A stretch of 16,961 nucleotides of DNA from JACVRM01 sp046262315 (GCA_046262315.1 JBHEMZ010000112.1:1-16961); one strand, 5' to 3'. Numbered from the stretch's first letter, positions 8,288-16,284 are shown. Notes: generated by a model from the letters alone, not told the origin. Program-made: numbers and translations.

Positions 8288-9928
8288 CTAGCCGGCGTCG
8301 CCTGCGACGCTGGCAAGGAACTCGCGACCTCCGAGCATACGTTCCAGCTCGTCGCGCCGCTCCTCGTCGTCCAGTTGCTCGATGCGGGTGTGGGTGGGAT
8401 CGCCGGGCACCTTCTCCACGCGGAAGTGGCGCGCGGAGCGGCTGGCGATCTGCGGAAGGTGGGTGATCGTTACGACCTGGGCGCGCTCCGCGAGCTCCTC
8501 GAGGAGCGCCGCGACCGCGTGCGCGGTGCGCCCGCCGATGCCTGCGTCGATCTCGTCGAACACCAGCGTCTGGCCGCCCGCAACGGCGGCGATCGCGAGA
8601 GCGATCCGCGAGAGCTCGCCGCCCGAGGCCGTCTCGGCGACGGGGGCGGGCGGCAGCCCGGGATTCGACCGGACCAGGAAGGACACGGCATCAACGCCCG
8701 GCGGTCCCGGCTCGGTTTCGCCCAGGTCGGCGACAAACTCGCCGGCGCCCAGGCCCAGGCCTGCGAGACGCGCCGAGACGGCCTCCGCGAACTGCTCGGC
8801 TGCGACCCGACGCACGGCCCGGAGCTCAGCCGCGACCGCGCCGGCTCGAGACTGGGCCTCGTCGCGCCTGCGTCTCGCGGCCTCGACTGGGTCGGCGTCC
8901 TGCTCGAGCGCGTCGAGCTCTGCACGGGCCCGCGCTGCCCGCTCCACGAGCTCCTCCATGGTCGCGCAGCCGAAGCGCCGCCGCGCGGTCGCGATCGCGT
9001 CGAGCCGCGTTTCCACGATGTCGAGCCGTCCCGGTTCGGCCTCCAGCGAGCCGAGAAACGCGCGCAGCTCGAGCGCTGCCTCGCGCAGCCGCAGGCCGGC
9101 GTCGCGCAGCTCTGAGCCGACGGGGGCCAGCTCGGGTGCGATGGTCTCGAGGCCGGAGACGGCCGCCTCGGCGCGCGCGGCGAGCTCGGCTGCCCCCTCG
9201 CCGTCCTCGGGCGCGAGCATGTCCGCGGCCGCCGCCGCCCCGGCCGCCAGCTCCGCCATGTGACGCAGCCTTTCGCGCTCCGAGCGCAGCTCGTCTTCTT
9301 CCCCGGTCTGCAGGTCGCCGGCGTCCTCGACCAGGGCACGCAGCTCGGCGACGCGGTCGCCGGCCCGGGCCGCGTCGCCCTCCGCCGCCTCGTAGTCCCG
9401 CGTCGCGCCGAGGAGCTCGCGCCACGCGCGCCGCATCTCGACGCGCAGCGGATCCGCGCCGGCGAACGCGTCCAGCACCTCGAGCTGGTAGGCCGGGCGC
9501 GCCAGGCGGCGCTGCTCGAACTGACCCGACATGGCGACGAGCCGCTCGGCCGCCGCGGCGACCGCGTCTCGCGGCACGCTACGACCCCACGCGTACGCGC
9601 GCGTGCGCCCGTCCGCGAAGACGCGCCGCGCGAGCACAACCCCGTCCTCGTTCGCCGGGCGCAGCTCTGCGAGTGCCTCGAGCCCCTCCTCGTCCAGCAG
9701 TCCGTACGGCAGGTCGAGCTCGGCTTCCACGTAGGCATCGTCGCCAGCCGGACCCACTGCGGAACCGTCGGCCCGCGCGCCGAGCAGGAGGCCGAACGCC
9801 TGCGCGAGAATCGTCTTGCCGGCACCCGTCTCGCCCGTGATCGCGTTCAGCCCGGGGCCGAGCTCGAGCTCGGCCTCGCGGATCAGGACCAGGTTCTCGA
9901 CGTACAGGCGCCGCAGCACGCCCGACAT
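8288..9928 (-). CDS. recN: DNA repair protein RecN
   Basis: This 546-aa SMC-like ATPase matches RecN length (E. coli 553). RecN acts early in double-strand break repair by holding DNA ends and sister chromatids near RecA. The N-terminus RLYVENLVLIREAELELGPG leads to Walker A GETGAGKT (32-39). Two Glu/Arg/Ala-rich coiled-coil arms occupy the middle. The C-terminal lobe carries the ABC signature SGGELSR (about 435-441) and Walker B LVFDEIDAG (about 455-463), followed by ITHLPQIAS. The ATG at 9928 is 45 nt after the nadK stop and has no strong Shine-Dalgarno; a GTG at 9919 is an alternative start. The nadK-recN order is widely conserved in actinobacteria. Confidence 0.97.
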   Translation of the reverse strand: MSGVLRRLYVENLVLIREAELELGPGLNAITGETGAGKTILAQAFGLLLGARADGSAVGPAGDDAYVEAELDLPYGLLDEEGLEALAELRPANEDGVVLARRVFADGRTRAYAWGRSVPRDAVAAAAERLVAMSGQFEQRRLARPAYQLEVLDAFAGADPLRVEMRRAWRELLGATRDYEAAEGDAARAGDRVAELRALVEDAGDLQTGEEDELRSERERLRHMAELAAGAAAAADMLAPEDGEGAAELAARAEAAVSGLETIAPELAPVGSELRDAGLRLREAALELRAFLGSLEAEPGRLDIVETRLDAIATARRRFGCATMEELVERAARARAELDALEQDADPVEAARRRRDEAQSRAGAVAAELRAVRRVAAEQFAEAVSARLAGLGLGAGEFVADLGETEPGPPGVDAVSFLVRSNPGLPPAPVAETASGGELSRIALAIAAVAGGQTLVFDEIDAGIGGRTAHAVAALLEELAERAQVVTITHLPQIASRSARHFRVEKVPGDPTHTRIEQLDDEERRDELERMLGGREFLASVAGDAG

Positions 9929-9973
9929 TGTGACCGGGCCGGGAGATGACGAGCTGTGCCAAGAGCGTGCCTG

Positions 9974-10765
9974 CTACGAGGCAAAGGTCTCGCGATAACG
10001 CCGGAAGAACATCGTCTCCGGCAGCGTCGCCAGCAGGCTGCGCCCCTCGCCGAGCCGCACGCGCACCTCACCGTCCGCGTCCACGTCAGTGAGCGGGTGC
10101 CCGTCCACCAGCACGGTCGCGGGCACATCGCGGCTGCGGTTGCCGATGACGACCTCGGCGCTGCGCCCGACCACGAGGGGACGTGCGTGCAGCGAGTGCG
10201 GCGCGATGAACGTGACGGCCATCGCGTCCAGCCCCCACGCGAGCACCGGTCCTCCGTTCGACAGGTTGTACGCGGTCGAGCCGGAGGGCGTCGAGCAGAT
10301 CACGCCGTCGCACGCGAGCGTGCCGAAGTCCTCACCTCCAACCTCCCACGCGAGCTCGACCATGCGGCCGAGGGTCGCGGAGTGAGCCACGACGTCGTTG
10401 ACCGCGGCCTTGCGCTCGCCGCCGGCCTCCGCCTCGAGTGTGGGGAGCTCGAAGACGCGGAACTCGCCGGCGAACACCCGGCGCAGGCCGGCCTCAAGCT
10501 CGCTCGCCGCGATCGAAGCGAGGAAGCCGACGCGGCCGAAGTTGACGCCGATCACGGGCACGCCGCTGCCGAGGAACTGGGCGAGCGCGCGCAGCATCGT
10601 GCCGTCACCGCCGAGCACGACCGCCACGTCCGCGCCGTCCTGGCCGTCGGGGAGGAGCTCGACCCCAGCCTCATCGGCCACCGAACGCAGCCGCTCGAGC
10701 GCCCCCGCGGTCGTCTCCGGCCTGCCGTGGGTGATCACGGCAGCGCGTCGGAGCTGGTCAGCCAA
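9974..10765 (-). CDS. nadK: NAD kinase
   Basis: This 263-aa cytosolic enzyme phosphorylates NAD to NADP using ATP or polyphosphate. Diagnostic motifs are GGDGTML (52-58, with the catalytic Asp54), GVNFGRVGFLA (73-83), NDVV (123-126) and the glycine-rich TPSGSTAYNLSNGGP (159-173). C-terminal segments APHSLHARPLV and VDGHP also match. I chose the TTG at 10765, which overlaps the tlyA stop by 8 nt and leaves about nine residues before the first beta strand (AAVITHGRPE). A GTG at 10738 would start inside that strand and is less likely. The larger open frame upstream is out-of-phase tlyA sequence. The tlyA-nadK-recN order matches Rv1694-Rv1696. Confidence 0.96.
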   Translation of the reverse strand: MADQLRRAAVITHGRPETTAGALERLRSVADEAGVELLPDGQDGADVAVVLGGDGTMLRALAQFLGSGVPVIGVNFGRVGFLASIAASELEAGLRRVFAGEFRVFELPTLEAEAGGERKAAVNDVVAHSATLGRMVELAWEVGGEDFGTLACDGVICSTPSGSTAYNLSNGGPVLAWGLDAMAVTFIAPHSLHARPLVVGRSAEVVIGNRSRDVPATVLVDGHPLTDVDADGEVRVRLGEGRSLLATLPETMFFRRYRETFAS

Positions 10766-11522
10766 CGGCGGCGGCGACCCAGGCGTCGAGCTGCGCGGGC
10801 AGCGTCGCGCCGGGCCGGTGGACGAGGTGCAGAAACAACTCCCGGTTGCCCTTCGGACCCGGCAGCCCCGAGTCGGTGACGCCGGTGGTCTCGGCGTCCC
10901 ACGCGAGCGCCGCCTCCGCGACCTCCCGCACGACGCGGCCGCGGACTTCCGGGTCGCGCACGACGCCGCCCTTCCCCACATCCGCACGCCCCGCTTCGAA
11001 CTGAGGTTTGACGAGCACAAGCACCTGCCAGCCGGGAGCGGCCAAGGCGAGCGCGGGGGGCAGCGCGACGCGGACACTGATGAAGGAGACATCGCAGGTG
11101 ACGAGCTGCGGCGCGAAGGGAAGCTCGCGAAGGAGCCGCGCGTTGGTGCGCTCGAGCACCGTCACGCGGGGATCGTCCCGCAGCTTCGGGTGGAGCTGTC
11201 CGTGCCCGACGTCGAGAGCGATCACGCACGCCGCGCCGCGCTGGAGCAGGCAGTCGGTGAAGCCACCCGTTGAGGCTCCGACGTCCAGGCAGCGGAGCCC
11301 GCGCACGTCGAGGGCGAGAGCGTCGAGCGCATGCGCGAGCTTCTGGCCCGCACGCGAGACGAAGGGCGGCGGCGACTCGACCGCGAGCGCGGCCGTCTCC
11401 TCGACCTGCTGTCCCGCCTTCGAGAACCCGGGAACGCGACCGGCTATGACGAGCGCCTGCGCGTGCGCGCGTGACTCCGCGAGGCCCCGCTCCACGAGAA
11501 GGACGTCCAGGCGCTTCTTCAT
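10758..11522 (-). CDS. tlyA: TlyA family rRNA 2'-O-methyltransferase
   Basis: This 254-aa protein has an N-terminal S4-type RNA-binding domain (about 1-60, beginning MKKRLDVLLVERGLAESR). A FtsJ/RrmJ-type Rossmann methyltransferase follows, with the SAM-binding motif LDVGASTGGFTDCLL (79-93). The catalytic Lys-Asp-Lys-Glu set is visible at Lys61 (SRAGQKL), Asp144 (TCDVSF), Lys172 (VKPQFE) and Glu228 (NREL). In mycobacteria TlyA methylates 16S C1409 and 23S C1920, and its loss gives capreomycin resistance. Activity here is inferred from the complete tetrad. The ATG at 11522 follows the ispA stop by 10 nt, and the gene overlaps nadK by 8 nt. There is no strong Shine-Dalgarno. Confidence 0.95.
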   Translation of the reverse strand: MKKRLDVLLVERGLAESRAHAQALVIAGRVPGFSKAGQQVEETAALAVESPPPFVSRAGQKLAHALDALALDVRGLRCLDVGASTGGFTDCLLQRGAACVIALDVGHGQLHPKLRDDPRVTVLERTNARLLRELPFAPQLVTCDVSFISVRVALPPALALAAPGWQVLVLVKPQFEAGRADVGKGGVVRDPEVRGRVVREVAEAALAWDAETTGVTDSGLPGPKGNRELFLHLVHRPGATLPAQLDAWVAAAVG

Positions 11523-11532
11523 CGGGGAAAGG

Positions 11533-12309
11533 TTAGGCGGCGTAACGGGCAAGCTCCGCGAGCAGTTCCTGGACGACCTCCGTGTTCGCGTGGGCACGGG
11601 CGAGTGCTGCACGGGCGTTCTCGGCTTCGACGGCCGCGAGCGCGCGCGTCGCGTCGTGCCCGAGCTCGTCCACCGAGCCGTCACCGTCGGCGAGATCGTC
11701 GGCGAGCTGGAAAAGCAGGCCGAAATGGTCGGCGAACTCCCGCCACGCGAGCTGCTCCTCCGGTGGTACCCGGGCGACCGCCAGCGCGCAACCGACCGCT
11801 GCTCCGAAGAGCCGCCCCGTCTTGAGGCGGTGCAGCTCGCGCAGCTCGACGTCCTCGCCCGTCACGTCGAGGTACTGGCCGCCGATCATGCCGATCGTCG
11901 CGCGGGCCAGCTCCCGGGTCGCCTGCGGAGTGTCGTACGAGGCCGTCAGCTCGAACGCCTGCGCGAGCAGTGCGTCTCCCGCGAGGATGGCAACCGCTTC
12001 GCCGAAGCGGACGTGCGCGCTCGGGCTACCGCGGCGGATCGGATCGTCGTCGAGGGCGGGCAGGTCGTCGTGGACGAGCGAGAAGGTATGGACGAGCTCC
12101 ACGGCGGCGGCGGCGGCAAGGAGGTGCTCCACCTCGGCGCCGACCGCCTCTCCGACCGCGAGACAGAGCACCGGCCGGAGACGCTTGCCACCGGTCTCCA
12201 CCGGGTATCGCATCGCCTCGGCGAGGCCAGGCGCCTCGGGTGTCGCATGCAGGGCCAGGCCGCCGAGGTGCCCCTCGACGAGCGCCCGCAGCTCCTCAGC
12301 CGTCCGCAC
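11533..12309 (-). CDS. ispA: Polyprenyl (farnesyl/geranylgeranyl) diphosphate synthase
   Basis: This 258-aa trans-prenyltransferase condenses IPP with allylic diphosphates. It has GGKRLRP (40-46), the first Asp-rich motif HDDLPALDDDPIRRG (80-94) in the long DDxxxxD form, and the second motif LADDLAD (202-208). GQYLDV (145-150) and LHRLKTG are also present. Phe76-Ser77 before the first Asp motif occupy the positions of Tyr-Ser in E. coli IspA, so a short C15 product is plausible, but C20 cannot be excluded. The protein is somewhat shorter than usual at both ends. The start is a GTG inside the end of xseB (14-nt overlap), as in the classic xseB-ispA pair. A dxs gene, often next in that cluster, is absent and tlyA follows directly. 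Confidence 0.92.
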   Translation of the reverse strand: MRTAEELRALVEGHLGGLALHATPEAPGLAEAMRYPVETGGKRLRPVLCLAVGEAVGAEVEHLLAAAAAVELVHTFSLVHDDLPALDDDPIRRGSPSAHVRFGEAVAILAGDALLAQAFELTASYDTPQATRELARATIGMIGGQYLDVTGEDVELRELHRLKTGRLFGAAVGCALAVARVPPEEQLAWREFADHFGLLFQLADDLADGDGSVDELGHDATRALAAVEAENARAALARAHANTEVVQELLAELARYAA

Positions 12310-12487
12310 TGCCGGCCCTCCGCGCTTGCTGGAGCTCCGCCTCGACCTGCCGGGCGATTTCGGCGAGCTCGGCGAGCGTGTCAATCGCGGTCTCGGGGTC
12401 CTCGGTCGCCTCGAGCCGCACCCGCGCCGTCTCGAGCCGTGCGAGGAGCTCCTCGGCGCGCCCAAGCGCGTCCTCCGCGGAGTTCAC
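12296..12487 (-). CDS. xseB: Exodeoxyribonuclease VII small subunit
   Basis: This 63-aa protein (SAEDALGRAEELLARLE and AIDTLAELAEIARQVEAELQQ) has the two-helix, Glu/Leu-rich build and length of XseB. XseB helices decorate the XseA catalytic subunit to make the exonuclease that degrades single-stranded DNA from both ends. The start is a GTG with a good Shine-Dalgarno (GGAGG at 12494-12498, 6 nt spacing). It overlaps ispA by 14 nt. No xseA is found next to it or elsewhere in the window, although XseB has no known activity alone. The usual xseA position is taken by a 130-bp spacer with a large palindrome. Confidence 0.85.
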   Translation of the reverse strand: MNSAEDALGRAEELLARLETARVRLEATEDPETAIDTLAELAEIARQVEAELQQARRAGSADG

Positions 12488-12493
12488 GTGGCG

Positions 12494-12498
12494 CCTCC
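12494..12498 (-). promoter_or_regulatory. Shine-Dalgarno of xseB
   Basis: GGAGG on the minus strand lies 6 nt before the GTG at 12487. It fixes the start of this very small gene against a longer open frame that reads through from the palindrome region. Confidence 0.7.
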
Positions 12499-12530
12499 GG
12501 CGCACACTTGGTGCGATCGCCACGACCCTT

Positions 12531-12569
12531 CCGGCCATGTCCCAGGGACTGTCCCTGGGACATGGCCGG
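12531..12569. repeat. 39-bp perfect palindrome between nusB and xseB
   Basis: Nineteen-base arms (CCGGCCATGTCCCAGGGAC and its complement) flank a single T at 12550, with no mismatches. A further partial copy (GGGCCATGTC) follows at 12571-12580. Transcribed, it would form a very stable hairpin after nusB, but no U-tract follows in either direction. The GTCCCAGGGAC/CATGTCCC words recur in part at 2587-2598, so it may belong to a dispersed REP-like family. A role as a terminator or mRNA boundary is also possible. Confidence 0.85.
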
Positions 12570-12617
12570 CCGGGCCATGTCTTTCGTGCCAGAGGGGTGA
12601 CGGTTTTTCCACAGGCA

Positions 12618-12998
12618 TCAGGCAGCCTCCTGCTCGCGGGCGATCTTCCCCAGGATGCCGTTGACGAGGCGCCCCGCGTCCGCCGTGGCGTAGCGCTTCG
12701 CGAGCGCCACGGCCTCGCTGATCGCGACCTCGTGCGGCACGCCACCGTCGTCGAGCTCGTGGACGGCCATGCGCAGCACGTTTCGCTCGACTGCGCCCAG
12801 CCGGTCGGCCGTCCACCCCTCGGCGGCCGCCGTGATGCGCGCGTCGAGCTCCTCGGCCCGCCCCGCGACTGACTCCGCGAGCTGCTCCGCGAAGGGATCG
12901 ACGTCCCCGAGGTACAGCGCTCCCAGCGGCTGCCCGGTGAGGTCCCACTGGTACAGGAGAACGAGCGCCGTCCGGCGCGCCTGCCGGCGGCTGCTCAT
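12618..12998 (-). CDS. nusB: Transcription antitermination factor NusB
   Basis: This 126-aa all-helical protein begins SRRQARRTALVLLYQWDLTG, the Arg-rich RNA-binding helix typical of NusB. It continues with VERNVLRMAVHEL (about 70-82), PHEVAISEAVALAKRYATADAGRLVNGILGKI, the most conserved stretch. NusB with NusE (S10) binds boxA RNA and supports antitermination of rRNA transcription. The ATG at 12998 overlaps the accC stop by 4 nt (ATGA), implying coupled translation. The length is slightly short of the usual 130-150 residues. A stable palindrome follows about 50 nt after its stop. Confidence 0.95.
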   Translation of the reverse strand: MSSRRQARRTALVLLYQWDLTGQPLGALYLGDVDPFAEQLAESVAGRAEELDARITAAAEGWTADRLGAVERNVLRMAVHELDDGGVPHEVAISEAVALAKRYATADAGRLVNGILGKIAREQEAA

Positions 12999-14356
12999 GC
13001 GCTACCCACGAGCGCAGACAGCCGGCCCGCCGCCTGTTCGAGAAACGAGGTCGAGTAGCGGCCGCTTGCGAACTCCTCGCTGCGCAGGACATCCATCGCC
13101 ATGTCGGCCGTCGTCTCCACGCCGCTCACCTCGAGCTCGCCGAGCGCCCGCAGGCATCGAGCGATCGCCGCGGGCCGGTCGACGTCCACGACTACCACCT
13201 TCGCAATCAGCGAGTCGTAGAACGGCGACACCACGGAGCCGTCCTCGATGTGGGTGTCCACGCGCACTCCCGGTCCGAGCGGCGGCCGGAAGCGCTCGAT
13301 GCGGCCGGGCGACGGCAGGAAGTCTCGCGCGGGATCCTCCGCGTTGATTCGCACCTCGATCGCGTGCCCGCCCCGCCGCGCGCGGCCCGTTGCCCCGAGC
13401 GGCTCTCCAGCCGCTACCCGTAGCTGCGCGCGCACTATGTCTACGCCCGTGACGAGCTCGCTGACCGGGTGCTCGACCTGGAGCCGCGCGTTCAGCTCGA
13501 TGAAGTAGAAGCTGCCGTCCGGCCCGAGCAGGAACTCGAACGTGCCGGCGTTGCGGTATTCCAGGGTCCGGCATGCACGCTCGGCCGCCGCCTCCATCTC
13601 TTCACGCCGCTCCGGCGAGAGCGCCGCCGAGGGCGACTCCTCGATCAGCTTCTGGTGTCGCCGCTGGATCGAGCATTCGCGCTCACCGAGGGTCAGGACG
13701 CCGCCTTGCGAATCTCCGAGCACCTGGATCTCCACGTGCCGCGCAGGCTCGACTACCTTCTCGACGTAGAGCCGCCCGTCCCCGAACGCCGCCTCCGCTT
13801 CTGCCGATGCGAGCGCGAACGCGTCCGGAAGTGCGTCCGGCGCCCCGACGCGCCGCATACCCCGGCCTCCGCCCCCCGCAACCGCCTTCAGCAGCACCGG
13901 GAACCCGACGTCGGCGGCAACCGCCTGCGCCTTCGCCTCGCCCACAGCGCCCTCGCTGCCCGGCACGAGCGGCACCGCGGCATGAGCCATCTCTTCTTTC
14001 GCCTGCACCTTGTCGCCCATGCGCGCCATCGTCTCCGGGCTCGGCCCGACGAACACGAGCTCGTTCTCGGCGCAGGCCTCGGCGAAGGCCGCGTTCTCAG
14101 CCAGGAAGCCGTAGCCGGGGTGGACGGCCTCACAACCGGTGGTCGTAGCCGCGGCGACGATCGACGGGATGTTCAGGTAGCTGGCTGCTGGCGCGGGCGG
14201 GCCGATGCAGACCGCGCGGTCCGCGAGCCGGACGTGACGGGAATCCGCGTCGGCGGTCGAATAGACGGCGACGGCCTCGCAGCCGAGCTCGTGCAGCGCC
14301 CGGATGATGCGCACGGCGATCTCGCCGCGGTTCGCGATGAGCACCCGCGAGAACAT
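12995..14356 (-). CDS. accC: Biotin carboxylase (acetyl-CoA carboxylase-type subunit)
   Basis: This 453-aa ATP-grasp enzyme carboxylates the biotin of a carrier protein using bicarbonate and ATP. Seen in order are FSRVLIANRGEIAVRIIRA, HPGYGFLAENAAFAEA, the ATP-binding GGGGRGMRRV loop, ARHVEIQVLGDSQGGVLTLGERECSIQRRHQKLIEE, and the active-site ELNARLQVEHPVSELVTG containing the catalytic Glu and Arg. The C-terminal AIEVRINAEDP and PSPG segments are also present. Length is typical of AccC. The ATG at 14356 is 37 nt downstream of the biotin-carrier fusion gene, its obvious partner. It overlaps nusB by 4 nt. It could serve acetyl-CoA carboxylase or another biotin enzyme; the carboxyltransferase subunits of a true ACC are not in the window. 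Confidence 0.96.
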   Translation of the reverse strand: MFSRVLIANRGEIAVRIIRALHELGCEAVAVYSTADADSRHVRLADRAVCIGPPAPAASYLNIPSIVAAATTTGCEAVHPGYGFLAENAAFAEACAENELVFVGPSPETMARMGDKVQAKEEMAHAAVPLVPGSEGAVGEAKAQAVAADVGFPVLLKAVAGGGGRGMRRVGAPDALPDAFALASAEAEAAFGDGRLYVEKVVEPARHVEIQVLGDSQGGVLTLGERECSIQRRHQKLIEESPSAALSPERREEMEAAAERACRTLEYRNAGTFEFLLGPDGSFYFIELNARLQVEHPVSELVTGVDIVRAQLRVAAGEPLGATGRARRGGHAIEVRINAEDPARDFLPSPGRIERFRPPLGPGVRVDTHIEDGSVVSPFYDSLIAKVVVVDVDRPAAIARCLRALGELEVSGVETTADMAMDVLRSEEFASGRYSTSFLEQAAGRLSALVGSA

Positions 14357-14393
14357 CAGTGCCGCTCGACCAGCATGACCTGCAGGAGCACTT

Positions 14394-16205
14394 CTACACC
14401 GCGTCGAGCGGCTGGACGGCGAGGAGCTCGAGCTCGAAGAGCATCTGGCCGAACTCGACGGGCTCGCCGTTCCCGGGAAAGATCCGCCGGACGACGCCGT
14501 CGACGTCGGCCTTCACGTGGTTCATCAACTTCATCGCTTCGAGGATGCAGAGCGTCTGCCCGGCGGTGACGACGTCGCCCTCCTCGACGAACGCGGGCGC
14601 GCCCGGCTCGGAGGCGCGGTAGAACGTGCCCACCATCGGCGACTCGACCCGCACGAACCCGTCCGCGGAAGGCACCGCGGTCGTCTCGGCGACTGCTCCT
14701 GGGGCCGGCGAGAGGGGCGGGGAAGCGGCAGGCTCGGGGCGCTCCTCGGTGCGGCGGACGGTGACGCGAACGTCGCCCTCCTCGAGCGTGATCTCCGCGA
14801 CGCCCGACTCCTGGACGACACGAACGATCTCGCGGATGCGCTCAGCACGCGACTGGTCGACCGCGCCGCCCACAAGTGACTCCTCGCCGGCTGCACGCGC
14901 GCGAATCGAGCGCAGCAGCGGCTCCGCGTCGTCTTCGAAGAGCGCGAGCAAGAGCAACTCCTCCTCACTCGAGGCGAGTCCCTCCGCCTGGGTGCGCAGC
15001 TCGTCGAGGTCGGGGAGGCGCTCGGCCGCCGGGCCGTCCTCCGAGAGCAGCTCGACGGCGCGCCGCACGGTCGGGTCGACCGGCGCGGGCGGCGTGCCGA
15101 AGCGGCCCTCCATCAGGCCGCGAAACTCGTCGACGACGGTGCCGTAGCGCTCGGCCGAAAGCACGTGCAGGAGTGCCTGCGAGCCGAGCACCTGGCCGAT
15201 CGGGGCGGCGAGCGGCGGCCACCCCGCCTCGGCGCGAACGCGCGCCAGCTCCTCGAGGACCTCGTCGATGCGATCTCCGGCGGCGTGGGCGCGCAGGTGC
15301 GTGTCGAGGGCGGCCACCAGGCCGGCAGGCAGGCGGTGCTGTGCAGCACGCAGGGCGACGCGGGGTGAGAGTGGCGTGACCGGCTCGTCGCCGATGTGCT
15401 GATCCACCAGCTCGGACGCGCGCCAGAGCGTCTCCACGTCTATCCCGGGATCGAGCCCCAGCCCTGACAGGGCCTCGGCGAGTCCCTCGCCGGAGACGCG
15501 GTGGAGCGTCAGGGCGACCGGATATACGGCACAGGCGATCCGGTCGGCGCCTGCGCGGGACGCCTCGAGCGCGGTCGCGAGCGCGTTCCCGCCCGCCCCC
15601 TGGCAGTAGAGGCCGACGGGCAGCCCGCTCGCCTCGCGGAGTGCTTCGATGAGCTCTCCGACGCGGTGCGGCTCGAGCGAGCCGGACGGGTCGTGCAACA
15701 GGATGCGCGCGGCGCCGAGCTCGGGGAGGCTCTGTGCGCGCGCGACGAGCGTCTCGATGTCCCCCGCGGGACCCGGGCTGTAGATGAGTCCGGCGTCGAA
15801 CTCACGCTCGGCCTCGGTGATCGCCTCGCCGGCCTCTCGCAGATTCGAGACGTCGTTGAGCGGGTCGTGCAGCCGGAAGACCTCGATGCCGCTCTCGGCC
15901 GCAGACGCGACGAAGCGACGCACGAAGTCGCCCCCGACCGGGCGGGAGCCGACGAGGAAGCGGCCACGCAGGGCCATCGCCAGGGGCGTTGTCGTACGCC
16001 CGTCGATTGCCCGCACGCGCTCCCATGGGCTCTCGACGCCGCGGCGGACAGCGTTGTCGAAGACGCCGCCGCCGGAAACCTCCAGATAGGCGAACCCCAC
16101 GCTGTCCAGGATCTCCGCGAGCAGCAGCAGCTGGGCGGTCGGGATGCGTCCCGCGAGGGGCTCCTGGCTCAGCAGCCGGATGGTCGTGTCGACGAGTGCG
16201 GGCAC
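14394..16205 (-). CDS. Degenerate carboxyltransferase (PC/OadA-like) fused to AccB-type biotin carrier
   Basis: This 603-aa protein has three regions. Residues 1-275 resemble the TIM-barrel carboxyltransferase of pyruvate carboxylase and oxaloacetate decarboxylase alpha (VDTTIR, FAYLEVSGGGVFD, ESPWERVRAI, VFRLHDPLNDVSNL). Residues 280-385 match the PYC_OADA domain (DRIDEVLEELARVRAEAGWPP, APIGQVLGSQALLHVLSAERY). Residues 450-603 are a full AccB: a helix-hairpin (IREIVRVVQESGVAEITLEEGDVRV), a Pro/Ala linker, and a biotinyl domain with EAMKLMN (Lys559). The barrel lacks the expected catalytic residues: RDGHQS is RLLSQE (Leu11), LRGQN is LRGRF (Arg82), the carboxylated Lys of IKDMAG is His171, and the two metal His of HLHCH are Tyr200 and Gln202. 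It likely donates biotin to AccC while the barrel is inactive or repurposed. The GTG start matches the family; a TTG at 16292 would translate through a hairpin. Confidence 0.88.
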   Translation of the reverse strand: MPALVDTTIRLLSQEPLAGRIPTAQLLLLAEILDSVGFAYLEVSGGGVFDNAVRRGVESPWERVRAIDGRTTTPLAMALRGRFLVGSRPVGGDFVRRFVASAAESGIEVFRLHDPLNDVSNLREAGEAITEAEREFDAGLIYSPGPAGDIETLVARAQSLPELGAARILLHDPSGSLEPHRVGELIEALREASGLPVGLYCQGAGGNALATALEASRAGADRIACAVYPVALTLHRVSGEGLAEALSGLGLDPGIDVETLWRASELVDQHIGDEPVTPLSPRVALRAAQHRLPAGLVAALDTHLRAHAAGDRIDEVLEELARVRAEAGWPPLAAPIGQVLGSQALLHVLSAERYGTVVDEFRGLMEGRFGTPPAPVDPTVRRAVELLSEDGPAAERLPDLDELRTQAEGLASSEEELLLLALFEDDAEPLLRSIRARAAGEESLVGGAVDQSRAERIREIVRVVQESGVAEITLEEGDVRVTVRRTEERPEPAASPPLSPAPGAVAETTAVPSADGFVRVESPMVGTFYRASEPGAPAFVEEGDVVTAGQTLCILEAMKLMNHVKADVDGVVRRIFPGNGEPVEFGQMLFELELLAVQPLDAV

Positions 16206-16251
16206 CAGAGCGGTAACTGTAATGCCCGCTCGAGTCCGGCTCGTAGCCGCC

Positions 16252-16284
16252 CGAAGTCCGGCCCGCGGAGCGGGCCGGACTTCG
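16252..16284. terminator. 15-bp stem, 3-nt loop hairpin between efp and the BCCP fusion gene
   Basis: A perfect inverted repeat with CGAAGTCCGGCCCGC arms and a 3-nt loop lies 10-40 nt after the efp stop. It has no U-tract downstream on the minus strand, so it is not a textbook intrinsic terminator, although actinobacteria often use such hairpins. It could terminate, attenuate or protect the 3' end of the efp message. The arm sequence partly recurs upstream of efp (CGAAGTCCG near 16876-16884), so a REP-like origin is an alternative. Confidence 0.5.

Noticed and set aside
10766..11092. N-terminal extension of nadK
   Set aside because: It covers tlyA coding sequence in another frame; the family N-terminus begins at the TTG at 10765.
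14394..16205. Active pyruvate carboxylase subunit B or oxaloacetate decarboxylase alpha
   Set aside because: The domain similarity is real, but the metal ligands, the carboxylated lysine and the RDGHQS and RGQ residues are all substituted.
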